Positions 25,425 through 33,276 of a DNA stretch of 43,042 nucleotides are shown piece by piece (positions within the stretch are counted from its first letter, which is position 1; every line of letters begins with the position of its first letter). The notes beneath the pieces were generated by a model that worked only from the letters and a program-made list of their open reading frames with translations, did no database searches and was not told the DNA's origin. Source of the DNA: Candidatus Zhuqueibacterota bacterium (GTDB lineage Bacteria > Zhuqueibacterota > Zhuqueibacteria > Residuimicrobiales > JAFGEC01); the NCBI GenBank assembly GCA_016931775.1, contig JAFGEC010000606.1, positions 1 through 43,042 on the forward strand, read 5' to 3'. The translations under genes and the position numbers were made by a program.

Positions 25425-26613
25425 TTCGCAAGCGTCTCCTCTTTATATTTTTATTGATATATATCCTGTCAATGATGGGAGCAAAAACATTCATAAATAA
25501 AATGGCCAACATCATACCCTCTGGGAAGGCAGGATTAACAACTCGAATGAGCACCACCAGAATCCCGATCAGCAGTCCATAAATATATTTTCCCTGCCGT
25601 GTGAACGCCGCGCTGACGGGATCAGTGGCCATAAAGACCATACCGAACGCAAAACCACCCAGCACAAGGTGCCATAATGGTGAAACGTTAAACATAGGAT
25701 TGGACACACTGCCGATGGCATTAAAAATCAGTGCCATGCCCGTCATTCCTGCCAGTACACTCACCATAATCCGCCACGCGCCGATACCTGTGGCAATCAG
25801 CACCAACGCGCCGATCAGACAGGCCAATGTTGAGGTTTCGCCCATGGAGCCGGGCATAAAACCCAGAAAAGCGTCCATCCAGGTCACAGAGTTTGTCAGT
25901 GTCGAATCCGCCAGTTCCGCCAGCGGTGTCGCACGGCTTACACCGTCCACAGCGACCCAAACGGTATCGCCGGAAATTTCAGCCGGATAGGCGAAAAACA
26001 AAAACACCCGTCCTGTCAGCGCCGGATTGAGTATGTTCATCCCTACGCCGCCGAACACCTCTTTGCCGATGACTACGCCAAAAGAAATTCCCAGAGCAAC
26101 CTGCCAGTAAGGAATGGTGGGTGGTAGAATCAGCGGAAACAGTAAACCGGTCACCAAAAATCCCTCATGCACCTCATGTTTGCGAACACATGCAAACAGG
26201 ACTTCCCAAAAACCGCCCACAGCCATTGTTACGACATAAACGGGGAGAAAATAGAGGGCACCGTGTACAAAATCAGCTAAAATACTATCAGGATTAAATC
26301 CAACGCCAAGCCATTGCACCACATGCGCTTGCCAGCTCAGGGTGGTTGATTCAGCTGACTGCGACAGGGCCAGGTTCGCTTGCAGACCGGTATTATACAT
26401 AGCCATCAAAACCACGGGGACCAATGCATACACCACGGTGATCATCATACGTTTCAGGTCCATGACGTCTCGCACATGGGGTGCGATTTTTGTTACCTTG
26501 CCCGGTGTATAGAAAAAACCATCTAGGACCTCATACAGATAATACAATCCCTTTAATCTGCCTTCGGTAAAATGTTTTTCCTGCCGGTCGAGAAATTTTC
26601 TAAAAAACTTCAC
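25414..26613 (-). CDS. nqrB: Na+-translocating NADH:quinone reductase subunit B
   Basis: A 399-aa polytopic membrane subunit. It starts at GTG (26613) sharing one nucleotide with the nqrA stop (TAGTG), with GGAAGG upstream. It has about ten membrane segments, the NPALTGRVFLFFAYP block and the C-terminal MATDPVSAAFTRQGKYIYG block. The FMN attachment site reads DGVSRATPL (residues 223-231, acceptor Thr229); the position normally Gly in the ApbE recognition motif is Arg here. NqrB also carries riboflavin and the quinone site in studied enzymes. Neighbouring genes are a complete set in the standard order A-F. Confidence 0.97.
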   Translation of the reverse strand: MKFFRKFLDRQEKHFTEGRLKGLYYLYEVLDGFFYTPGKVTKIAPHVRDVMDLKRMMITVVYALVPVVLMAMYNTGLQANLALSQSAESTTLSWQAHVVQWLGVGFNPDSILADFVHGALYFLPVYVVTMAVGGFWEVLFACVRKHEVHEGFLVTGLLFPLILPPTIPYWQVALGISFGVVIGKEVFGGVGMNILNPALTGRVFLFFAYPAEISGDTVWVAVDGVSRATPLAELADSTLTNSVTWMDAFLGFMPGSMGETSTLACLIGALVLIATGIGAWRIMVSVLAGMTGMALIFNAIGSVSNPMFNVSPLWHLVLGGFAFGMVFMATDPVSAAFTRQGKYIYGLLIGILVVLIRVVNPAFPEGMMLAILFMNVFAPIIDRIYINKNIKRRRLRNVT

Positions 26614-27962
26614 TAACCTTCCTTTTCAATTATTGTTAAATTTCTTCGCAAATTCACACCATGATCGATCTTTGAAGGACAGGTAAAGCTGCACAGAGCC
26701 AGGTCTTCCTCCACCAGTTCCAGACATCCCAGCGCCTCCGCCTCTTCCACATCATCCACCGCCAGCGCACGCAGTAAATAGGTGGGCAAAATATCCAGCG
26801 GCATCACTTTTTCATAACTGCCGATCGGAACGATGGAACGGTGGCCGCCGTGCAGTGCGGTCGTAAACGATAGATTTTTCCTTCTCAGTAATTTTGACAG
26901 GACGATGTTTTTTATAGAGTACAATTTCGTACCGGGATCGAGCCAGCCGAAAAGGACGCGCTCATCATTTTCCGGCAGCACGGATATTTGCTGATGATAA
27001 CGGCCCAGAAAATCCAGTTCGTTTTGAGCGTGGGTACCGGACAATATGGAACCGGAGATCCGGCGCTGTTCCCCGGGATTCAGTTCGTTTGCCGCAACAT
27101 CGGAGATACAGGCCCCCAGACGTGTCTTGATGAGACGCGGATTTTTTACACCGGGGCCCGCCAGAGCCACAACCCTCTCCACATCCAATTCACCGGTGCT
27201 GAAAAGATGCCCAATCAAAATTACGTCCTGGGCATTTATAGACCACACTTTTTTCCCTCTGCTCACCGGATCCAAAAAATGAATGTGCGTTCCGGTCAGC
27301 CCCGCTGGGTGCGACCCGGAAAATTCGTTTACTGAAAGTCGCTTCAAATCCGGCACAGAAATTTCAGCGCCAGGACTTTTACAGACATAGATTTTTCCAC
27401 TGGTCAGAACAGACAAAATTTTTAAACCGGCTGTAAATGGATCGGCCTTTTCTTTGACGATTTGATCGACCGGAGGTGCCAGGGGATTGGTGTCCATAAC
27501 ATTGACAAAAATGGATTGGGGTTCATTCTCGGGATCAGCGACCTTTCCAAAAGGCCTTTCAAGCAGAGCGGTCCACACACCGGACTCCAGCAATTGTTCA
27601 ATCACCTGGTCACGGGGTAGTCCTGTTAGTTTGTCGGCGGAATATGTTTTAAAGGAAATGCGATTGTTACCCTCCAATTGGATGATTATCGACAGGAAAA
27701 CACGCTTTTCACCGCGTTTAATCGACAGTATTTTCCCGCATCCCGGAGAGGTAAATTTTATTTTAGGTTGTTTTTTATCAATAAATAAAACCTGCCCCAG
27801 CTTGACCTTGTCCCCTTCAGCGACCAAAAATTTCGGCTTCATCCCAATATAATCCGGCCCCAAAAGTGCGACGGTTTTCACCGGCTGAGCAGGTTCGATG
27901 GTTGCCGCAGGCCGGCCGCCGATAGGAATATCCAGCCCGTTTTTTATCTTGAAAACTGACAT
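26613..27962 (-). CDS. nqrA: Na+-translocating NADH:quinone reductase subunit A
   Basis: A 449-aa NqrA, the peripheral subunit near the quinone site. It opens with FKIKNGLDIPIGGRPAA, the family start; residues 30-100 form a biotinyl-lipoyl-like fold (VAEGDKVKLGQVLF). A central domain has SGSHPAGLTGTHIHFLDPV, and a C-terminal part has GSYEKVMPLDILPTYLLRALAVDDVEEAEALGCLELVEEDLALCSFTCPSK. It begins the nqrABCDEF operon, preceded by a near-consensus promoter at 28019-28047 and an AAGGCGGAG stretch just before the ATG. Confidence 0.97.
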   Translation of the reverse strand: MSVFKIKNGLDIPIGGRPAATIEPAQPVKTVALLGPDYIGMKPKFLVAEGDKVKLGQVLFIDKKQPKIKFTSPGCGKILSIKRGEKRVFLSIIIQLEGNNRISFKTYSADKLTGLPRDQVIEQLLESGVWTALLERPFGKVADPENEPQSIFVNVMDTNPLAPPVDQIVKEKADPFTAGLKILSVLTSGKIYVCKSPGAEISVPDLKRLSVNEFSGSHPAGLTGTHIHFLDPVSRGKKVWSINAQDVILIGHLFSTGELDVERVVALAGPGVKNPRLIKTRLGACISDVAANELNPGEQRRISGSILSGTHAQNELDFLGRYHQQISVLPENDERVLFGWLDPGTKLYSIKNIVLSKLLRRKNLSFTTALHGGHRSIVPIGSYEKVMPLDILPTYLLRALAVDDVEEAEALGCLELVEEDLALCSFTCPSKIDHGVNLRRNLTIIEKEG

Positions 27963-28018
27963 CTCCGCCTTTCTTTTCTTCTATCCGGAAGAACTATAAT
28001 AGTTTAATATAAAGAGTA

Positions 28019-28047
28019 AATATAAGATTTTCTTGATTGAATGACAA
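28019..28047 (-). promoter_or_regulatory. Candidate promoter of the nqr operon (TTGTCA-N17-TATATT)
   Basis: On the minus strand TTGTCA (28047-28042) and TATATT (28024-28019) are 17 nt apart, each one mismatch from the sigma-70 consensus. The inferred start leaves a leader of about 50 nt before the nqrA ATG. I see nothing else definable in the remaining 200 nt up to 28250. Confidence 0.55.
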
Positions 28048-28250
28048 TTATTTTTTTTGTAACAAAAATGGAGTTGCCGGTTAACTCTGCACCATTTAAC
28101 AACCAATTCAGCGGCAAGCAACAATTTCCGTGTCCGGATTTTGAACGTTCCTGTCATTTTCTTTTCATAACTGGAACCTGAATTCAATTATTGCGTAAAA
28201 TATGACAGTTACGATAATATCCGTTTAAAACAATAAAATGTGAAAATCCC

Positions 28251-29159
28251 TTGAGAAAAAACAAACCGCTTTTGATCGGCTGGATCGTTTCCATTGTCTT
28301 GCATGGCACTCTATTTATAAGTTTTTTCTTTCAGCCAGACCCGACACAACATGCCGATGTAGAAATCGATTTTATCCATTTTGAACCACCAGCCGAGCCG
28401 GAATCCGTTGTCGAAAACCGGCGTATCATACCTGTACCAAAAGACGTTTCTATTCATCAGGAACCCGTCGAAAAGGTTATCAACAACACCTTTCCCGAAC
28501 CGCAGCAGTCGGTAATACCCCCAGACACAATCCCGTACATCACACACGAATCACTCGTCCTGAACAGTGTGGAATTTAAAACCCGGCAAATTTTAACGGA
28601 ACACCCCGAGTTAAAAGTAAATCCCGAACCGGTAATAATTCAATCCGGACCAATATATACCCGCCCCGACGGTCTGGAAAAAAAAGAAAATATATTACTC
28701 AAACTGTTCGGTACAACAGTTGATCCATCATTGGATTTTATCCCCACGGAAACACAGGTAAAGGCACTGGACATCATTTTCGAAAACGAGGAAATCACAG
28801 ACATCGGAATATACGCCCAAATGGACACCAGCTTTAAAGTCACGGCACAGGACCTGATTACGGCCCTCGATTTTTTAACGGAAAAAGGCATCGTTACCCG
28901 TAAAGTCGTTTCACCGCAAAATAAATTCAGATTTTTTATCCTTCCGGAGGAATGGGGCATTGAAATGAGTGCCAAAAACAGAAAAAATCGGATTTATGAA
29001 TACCAGGCCCAGATCGATCGTGAACAACTGCTGAACTTTCTCAACGCTTCGTTATATCAGGTGGACAACGGCATGAGCCGCTTTTTTAATTCGACACTGG
29101 ACTCCTCATCGCTTTCAAACAATATTAAAAAAGATATTTTACATCTGGCAGGGAAATAA
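28251..29159 (+). CDS. TonB-like membrane-anchored protein with winged-helix-like C-terminal domain
   Basis: A 302-aa protein with a TTG start. Residues 1-30 are a basic tail plus one membrane helix (LLIGWIVSIVLHGTLFISFFF) of the TonB type, including the His. Residues 35-130 are a Pro/Glu-rich linker (FEPPAEPES, FPEPQQSVIPP). The rest is not a TonB domain. Residues 165-230 read like a BlaI/MarR-type winged helix: KALDIIFENEEIT, TDIGIYAQM, TAQDLITALDFLTEKGIVTRKVV, then a wing and strand FRFFILPEE. A helical tail follows. With a positive N-terminus the C-terminal domain should be periplasmic, so DNA binding there would be surprising. I recognise no named family. It converges with the LptG-like gene. 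Confidence 0.6.
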   Translation: MRKNKPLLIGWIVSIVLHGTLFISFFFQPDPTQHADVEIDFIHFEPPAEPESVVENRRIIPVPKDVSIHQEPVEKVINNTFPEPQQSVIPPDTIPYITHESLVLNSVEFKTRQILTEHPELKVNPEPVIIQSGPIYTRPDGLEKKENILLKLFGTTVDPSLDFIPTETQVKALDIIFENEEITDIGIYAQMDTSFKVTAQDLITALDFLTEKGIVTRKVVSPQNKFRFFILPEEWGIEMSAKNRKNRIYEYQAQIDREQLLNFLNASLYQVDNGMSRFFNSTLDSSSLSNNIKKDILHLAGK

Positions 29160-29185
29160 TACATCCGGCAATCCTTTATCACACT

Positions 29186-30265
29186 CTATTTCGGCGCTTT
29201 CCATATGACAAAAACACCACCCACAGCAAACACAATGTTCCCGATCCACGCTGCCAGCATGGGCGGCAGATGCCCGTTATGCCCCATGGTTTGTGCGGTT
29301 TTCACGATCCCGAAATAAATAAAACAGATCGCAAGACTGATGCCGAAGCCGGTGGCGGCTCCACCGCGACGTTTTCGTGAAGACAACGGGGCGCCGAATA
29401 AAACAATGATAAAACTCGCAAACGGTATGGAAATTTTCAAATACAAATCCACCAGCCACTGAGCCGGTTCGCCCCCGTTATTGCGTACCGTTTGAATAAA
29501 TGCCTTGAGTTCCTCATAAGACATCTCTTCGGTTTTTTTCAGCACCTGGGAAAAGGCATCCGGTTTATAGGTAATGCTCTTCAGTACCAGGCTGTCAAAT
29601 TTAACAAATTCTGCGGTGTCGCCTTTAAAAATATGTTCGGCACCGTCGATAAGTACCCACACACTGTCGCGCCATTCAATTTTATCGGCATCGATTCTTT
29701 TGGTGATTTCCTGCCCGGATCGCGTCAGCACACTCACAATCGTTCCGTTGTTATTCGCCGCATCAAAAGTCCGGATAATGATCTCCTGATTGTCCACATC
29801 CCGCATATAAATATCTTTGATCCGCTTGCGCCAACGCTCACGTTGTTTTTCCAGATATTCATCCTGAATTTCCACCATTTTTTCAGTCGCCGGCGGTAAA
29901 ACGTATTCACCAAAAACCAGCGCAAAAATGCTGATGACAAATCCCAGCATCAATAGCGGGGCGATGATTCGGTACAGTGACACGCCCGATGCTTTCATGG
30001 CCACAATTTCGTTTCGCCGGGCTAAATTTCCGATGCTGAATAGACTGGATAAAAGAACGGCGACCGGCAATGTGAGAACAATAATATATGGTAATTGAAA
30101 AATATAATATTTAACGATAATCAGTTTTGAAACATTCTGGTCGATAAAATCATCCAGCTTTTCAACAAAATCCACAATAACAAAAATGGAAATAAACGCA
30201 ACAAGAGCAAACAGCAAAACCTGCATAAACCTCGAAGAAATATATCTGTCTAAAATCTTTATCAT
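29186..30265 (-). CDS. LptF/LptG-family (YjgP/YjgQ) permease, short form
   Basis: A 359-aa permease, the usual LptG/LptF length. It has N-terminal membrane segments (SRFMQVLLFALVAFISIFVIVDFVEKLDDF, then YIIVLTLPVAVLLSSLFSIGNLARRNEIVAMKASGVS, the family signature), a periplasmic beta-jellyroll (about residues 130-245) and C-terminal helices with FASFIIVLFGAPLSSRKRRGG. LptF and LptG form the LptB2FG exporter that extracts lipopolysaccharide from the inner membrane. Of the three copies here this one is most like LptG, but the F/G assignment is inference. It starts 4 nt after the previous permease stops. Confidence 0.93.
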   Translation of the reverse strand: MIKILDRYISSRFMQVLLFALVAFISIFVIVDFVEKLDDFIDQNVSKLIIVKYYIFQLPYIIVLTLPVAVLLSSLFSIGNLARRNEIVAMKASGVSLYRIIAPLLMLGFVISIFALVFGEYVLPPATEKMVEIQDEYLEKQRERWRKRIKDIYMRDVDNQEIIIRTFDAANNNGTIVSVLTRSGQEITKRIDADKIEWRDSVWVLIDGAEHIFKGDTAEFVKFDSLVLKSITYKPDAFSQVLKKTEEMSYEELKAFIQTVRNNGGEPAQWLVDLYLKISIPFASFIIVLFGAPLSSRKRRGGAATGFGISLAICFIYFGIVKTAQTMGHNGHLPPMLAAWIGNIVFAVGGVFVIWKAPK

Positions 30266-30269
30266 TTTT

Positions 30270-31583
30270 CTATTTCCGATAAAAATAACTGACCGGGTGG
30301 TGAAGATGAACGATCAGAATGACTCCGATCGCACCGACCAGTAAATTAGCGAGCCACATTGCCCAGAACGGGCCGATAACCATTTTATGAGCGAGTTCCT
30401 CGCCTCCGATGAGCAAACACCAGTACAGCAAAAAAAACACAAAACTCCATCCAGCTGCAATTGCCATACCGCTCTTTCGCAGGAAAAATCCCAATGGTGC
30501 TCCCGCCAGAATAAATACAATACACGATACAGGAATTGAGTATTTTTTATAAATTTCCACCAACACTATATTGTGAACGATTCGCATTTGTTTAAGGGCC
30601 TCAAGTTCACGCCGCAGATAAAAAATTGTCCTTTTTAAATTTTGACGGACAGACGCTATTTCCGGATATGATAGTCGTGATTTTTTTTCAACCTGATCAT
30701 AATATGCGGCAACCAACTTTTTTACAGCAGTACGCATTTTTTGCATAATTTGTTGCATTTCTTTTTCATTGCTCTGAATATCGCCTTGCATCATACGCAA
30801 AGATTTTTCACGACGCCCGCGTGAAATACCGTGACCCCGCCTGTCTTGCGGCAAAGCAATCATCTTTTTGTATTTTTCAAAGTGGTACTTTTTGTATCCC
30901 TCCAGTTTTTTTAAATCCAGCTCATGGACCTCTCCGTTGAACAAAGTCATACCCAGCCGGCCGGCGGACGGATCATACCTGACCACACCATGTTCCGCAT
31001 AAATGTTCACGCTTTTTTGAGAATCACTGTTATCCAAAATGGTTACACCCTGAACGATGGACGAATCTGATTTATCGCGGATATCTTGCACCAGCAGGGC
31101 AAAATTTTCAATGTCCCGATTCATAACACCGGATTCAAGACTCAATGTCGGCCGTTTTTGGAAAATCCGGTAGGCCAGCGTTTTGGCTCCCAAATTTGCA
31201 TCGGGCAGAACACTGTTACCAAACCAGAATGTAAAGCCACTGAATCCAAGTGCAAGAATCAAAGCCGGTGTAATAATATAAATATCACTGATGCCGCAAG
31301 CTCGCATGGCATCGATTTCGAAATCACTCGTAAGACGGCCGAAAGCCATAATCGTTGAAATAAGCAAAGCCATGGGTACCGCAAGCGTTATAATCGAAGC
31401 CAAATTTAAATAAAAAAAACGAAAAATAATCCATACGCTCAAACCGCTGCTTAAAAAACGTCCCAAATCGCGGAATAGTATATTGAGCAAAAAGAACAGC
31501 ACGATGAGCATAAATGCAAATATGAACGGACCCACGTGATGTCGAATAATATATCGCCAGATAATGAACACGTAAAAATCCAT
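30270..31583 (-). CDS. LptF/LptG-family permease with helical insertion
   Basis: A 437-aa permease, second of three in tandem. The N-terminal LLNILFRDLGRFLSSGLSVWIIFRFFYLNLASIITLAVPMALL and SDFEIDAMRACGIS segments and the C-terminal FIXAGAPLGFFLRK-like stretch (FILAGAPLGFFLRKSG) define the family. It exceeds normal length because of a charged, mostly helical insertion at about residues 250-345 (KSLRMMQGDIQSNEKEMQQIMQK and onwards). It is clearly a close paralog of the next gene upstream: both have LESGVMN/LEPGVMN and a VTILDNS/VTIIDNS strand. Its ATG follows the upstream TGA stop directly, so the copies are translated together. Confidence 0.93.
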   Translation of the reverse strand: MDFYVFIIWRYIIRHHVGPFIFAFMLIVLFFLLNILFRDLGRFLSSGLSVWIIFRFFYLNLASIITLAVPMALLISTIMAFGRLTSDFEIDAMRACGISDIYIITPALILALGFSGFTFWFGNSVLPDANLGAKTLAYRIFQKRPTLSLESGVMNRDIENFALLVQDIRDKSDSSIVQGVTILDNSDSQKSVNIYAEHGVVRYDPSAGRLGMTLFNGEVHELDLKKLEGYKKYHFEKYKKMIALPQDRRGHGISRGRREKSLRMMQGDIQSNEKEMQQIMQKMRTAVKKLVAAYYDQVEKKSRLSYPEIASVRQNLKRTIFYLRRELEALKQMRIVHNIVLVEIYKKYSIPVSCIVFILAGAPLGFFLRKSGMAIAAGWSFVFFLLYWCLLIGGEELAHKMVIGPFWAMWLANLLVGAIGVILIVHLHHPVSYFYRK

Positions 31584-32990
31584 TCAACTTTTTGAAAACA
31601 ATTTTTTTATTTTTTCTGCTATTGTATCCCAACGGATAAACGTGGCCTCGTGAATGGAGTGAATAACCAGATAAACACCACCCGCGCCGACAATGACATT
31701 TGCCAGCCACATGGCGGTAAATGGACTGATGATCTGATTATCGGCCAATTCTTCTCCGCCGATCAGTGAGGCCCAGTACAGCAGAAAAAAGCCAAAGCTG
31801 ATACCTCCGGCGACGGCCAAATTTCCCCTTCTCGCCATAATGCCCAACGGCGCTCCGACCAGTACAAAAACAATACAGGCAAACGGAATAGAGTATTTTT
31901 TATGCACTTCCACCATAAGGATATAATTGGCACGTTCTAAATTTTCAATGACGTTTAATTCACCGGTGATCTGTTGTTTTAATCGCCGATGATCGTTTTT
32001 TATCCGTGCCGGTTGCAGGCTGGCGGATTTTTGTTCCTGCCAAAAAGGTATGGGCTTTGTTTTTTTTATTGGTTGTTGCTTTTTTTGCTGCAGTGTATCA
32101 ACCGGCCCGGGAAGATATCGCGTAAAATGGGCATCGATAAATTGAAAAATTCTTTTATAGCGAGAGAGGATATCGGCCTTGTGCTCATTTACCTCATCCA
32201 GCATCATACGTGAGCTTTTCTCGCGGTCACCCCGGTATTCCGATTCGCTGCGCTGTAAAAACATATCCGGCACGGCAATTGATATTTTTTGTTTGGGGGC
32301 GGTCACCCTGCGGTAATGAGTCATATCACTCATTTCCAACTCGTGCATCTCGCTGTCAAATAGCAGCATAATCATCAGACCGTTTTCCTTATTCAGATAA
32401 ACCTTGCCGGATTGCGCAAAAATCGTCTTGTTCTTGTCTTTTTCGGAATTATCAATGATTGTAACATGCTTGATATACGATGTATCCGGTGTCTCATGCA
32501 GCTCTTCCACAAGAATATTGAAATTGGGCAGGCTTTTATTCATCACCCCCGGTTCCAGACTGATCGTGGGGCGTTTTCGGGCGATATCCGTAGCCAACAA
32601 CCGTGCACGGTGATTGAAATCCGGCAGAACATTATTGTTAAACCACACCAAAAAAAACGCCAAAAAAATGGACAGAATAACCACCGGCGATATAATGTAT
32701 AAAATACTGACACCGCCGGCTTTCATCGCTGTGATCTCGCTATCACCGGAGAACCGGCCAAAAGCCATCAGTGCAGCCACAAGAACGGCCATGGGGACAG
32801 CAAGAGCAATGATCCACGCCATGTTTAAAAAAAAGAACTCTAAAATTAGTCCAAAACTTAAACCACGGCTCAGTATTCTACCCAGCTCCCGAAACACCAA
32901 GTTGAGTAAAAATACAAGAGTAATAACGCACATTGCAAATACAAATGGGCCTACATGCTCTTTAATGATATAACGCCAAAGGATAAACAC
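31584..32990 (-). CDS. LptF/LptG-family permease with long helical insertion
   Basis: A 468-aa permease, the first gene of the three-permease string. It starts at GTG (32990): in this frame a TGA stop lies five codons upstream. The family signature is SGDSEITAMKAGGVSILYIISP, with the C-terminal VLVGAPLGIMARRGNLAVAGG. A Lys/Gln-rich insertion at about residues 265-375 contains two putative helices and a low-complexity QQKKQQPIKKTKP piece. The shared features with the 437-aa copy suggest duplication of an LptF-like gene. It would act in the inner membrane in LPS or another lipid export. Confidence 0.92.
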   Translation of the reverse strand: MFILWRYIIKEHVGPFVFAMCVITLVFLLNLVFRELGRILSRGLSFGLILEFFFLNMAWIIALAVPMAVLVAALMAFGRFSGDSEITAMKAGGVSILYIISPVVILSIFLAFFLVWFNNNVLPDFNHRARLLATDIARKRPTISLEPGVMNKSLPNFNILVEELHETPDTSYIKHVTIIDNSEKDKNKTIFAQSGKVYLNKENGLMIMLLFDSEMHELEMSDMTHYRRVTAPKQKISIAVPDMFLQRSESEYRGDREKSSRMMLDEVNEHKADILSRYKRIFQFIDAHFTRYLPGPVDTLQQKKQQPIKKTKPIPFWQEQKSASLQPARIKNDHRRLKQQITGELNVIENLERANYILMVEVHKKYSIPFACIVFVLVGAPLGIMARRGNLAVAGGISFGFFLLYWASLIGGEELADNQIISPFTAMWLANVIVGAGGVYLVIHSIHEATFIRWDTIAEKIKKLFSKS

Positions 32991-33096
32991 AAAAATACTC
33001 GTTCATTTAAGCCAAATAGTAAAAAAATCGGGAACTTTTTTCAATCATCCGACGATAAAATATAAGAATTTACCACATGCCATACAATTTTTTTAT

Positions 33097-33125
33097 TTGA
33101 AATTTTAGCATAAAATGATTAAATT
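33097..33125 (+). promoter_or_regulatory. Candidate sprA promoter (TTGAAA-N17-TAAATT)
   Basis: TTGAAA (33097-33102) and TAAATT (33120-33125) are spaced by 17 nt in the divergent gap between the permeases and sprA. The implied transcript has a leader of roughly 145 nt before the sprA ATG. Confidence 0.45.
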
Positions 33126-33143
33126 ATAGTTCAATACTTAATC

Positions 33144-33276
33144 CGGGTGTCTTCGACTCGGCCCGAAACCAAAGGCCCCCCAAACAATCAGAGGAGATGC
33201 TTATAAGAGAGTTTTTTGCTACGGGATCTAATAAAAATAACCATTTAAAAGTAGAGTAAAATCCTCTGTTTTCTTC
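33144..33276 (+). other. Long sprA leader with small hairpins and a 20-codon micro-ORF
   Basis: The leader has an unusually GC-rich stretch at 33143-33181 where CGGG (33144-33147) can pair with CCCG (33162-33165) around a GTC-TTC-GAC inner stem. Alternatively GGCC (33160-33163) can pair with GGCC (33174-33177); these two pairings exclude each other. Just after it, GAGGAG precedes an ATG (33197) opening 20 codons to TAA (33259), 17 nt before the sprA ATG. It matches no riboswitch I know. The ribosome binding site is very close to the ATG, so the micro-ORF is uncertain. Confidence 0.3.

Noticed and set aside
27981-28187. 68-codon minus-strand ORF upstream of nqrA
   Set aside because: It spans the near-consensus nqrA promoter, has a basic low-complexity composition and no ribosome binding site or recognisable domain.
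33144-33199. Possible SAM or c-di-GMP riboswitch in the sprA leader
   Set aside because: The GGCCCG and GGCC pieces recall parts of known aptamers, but the remaining conserved cores are absent.
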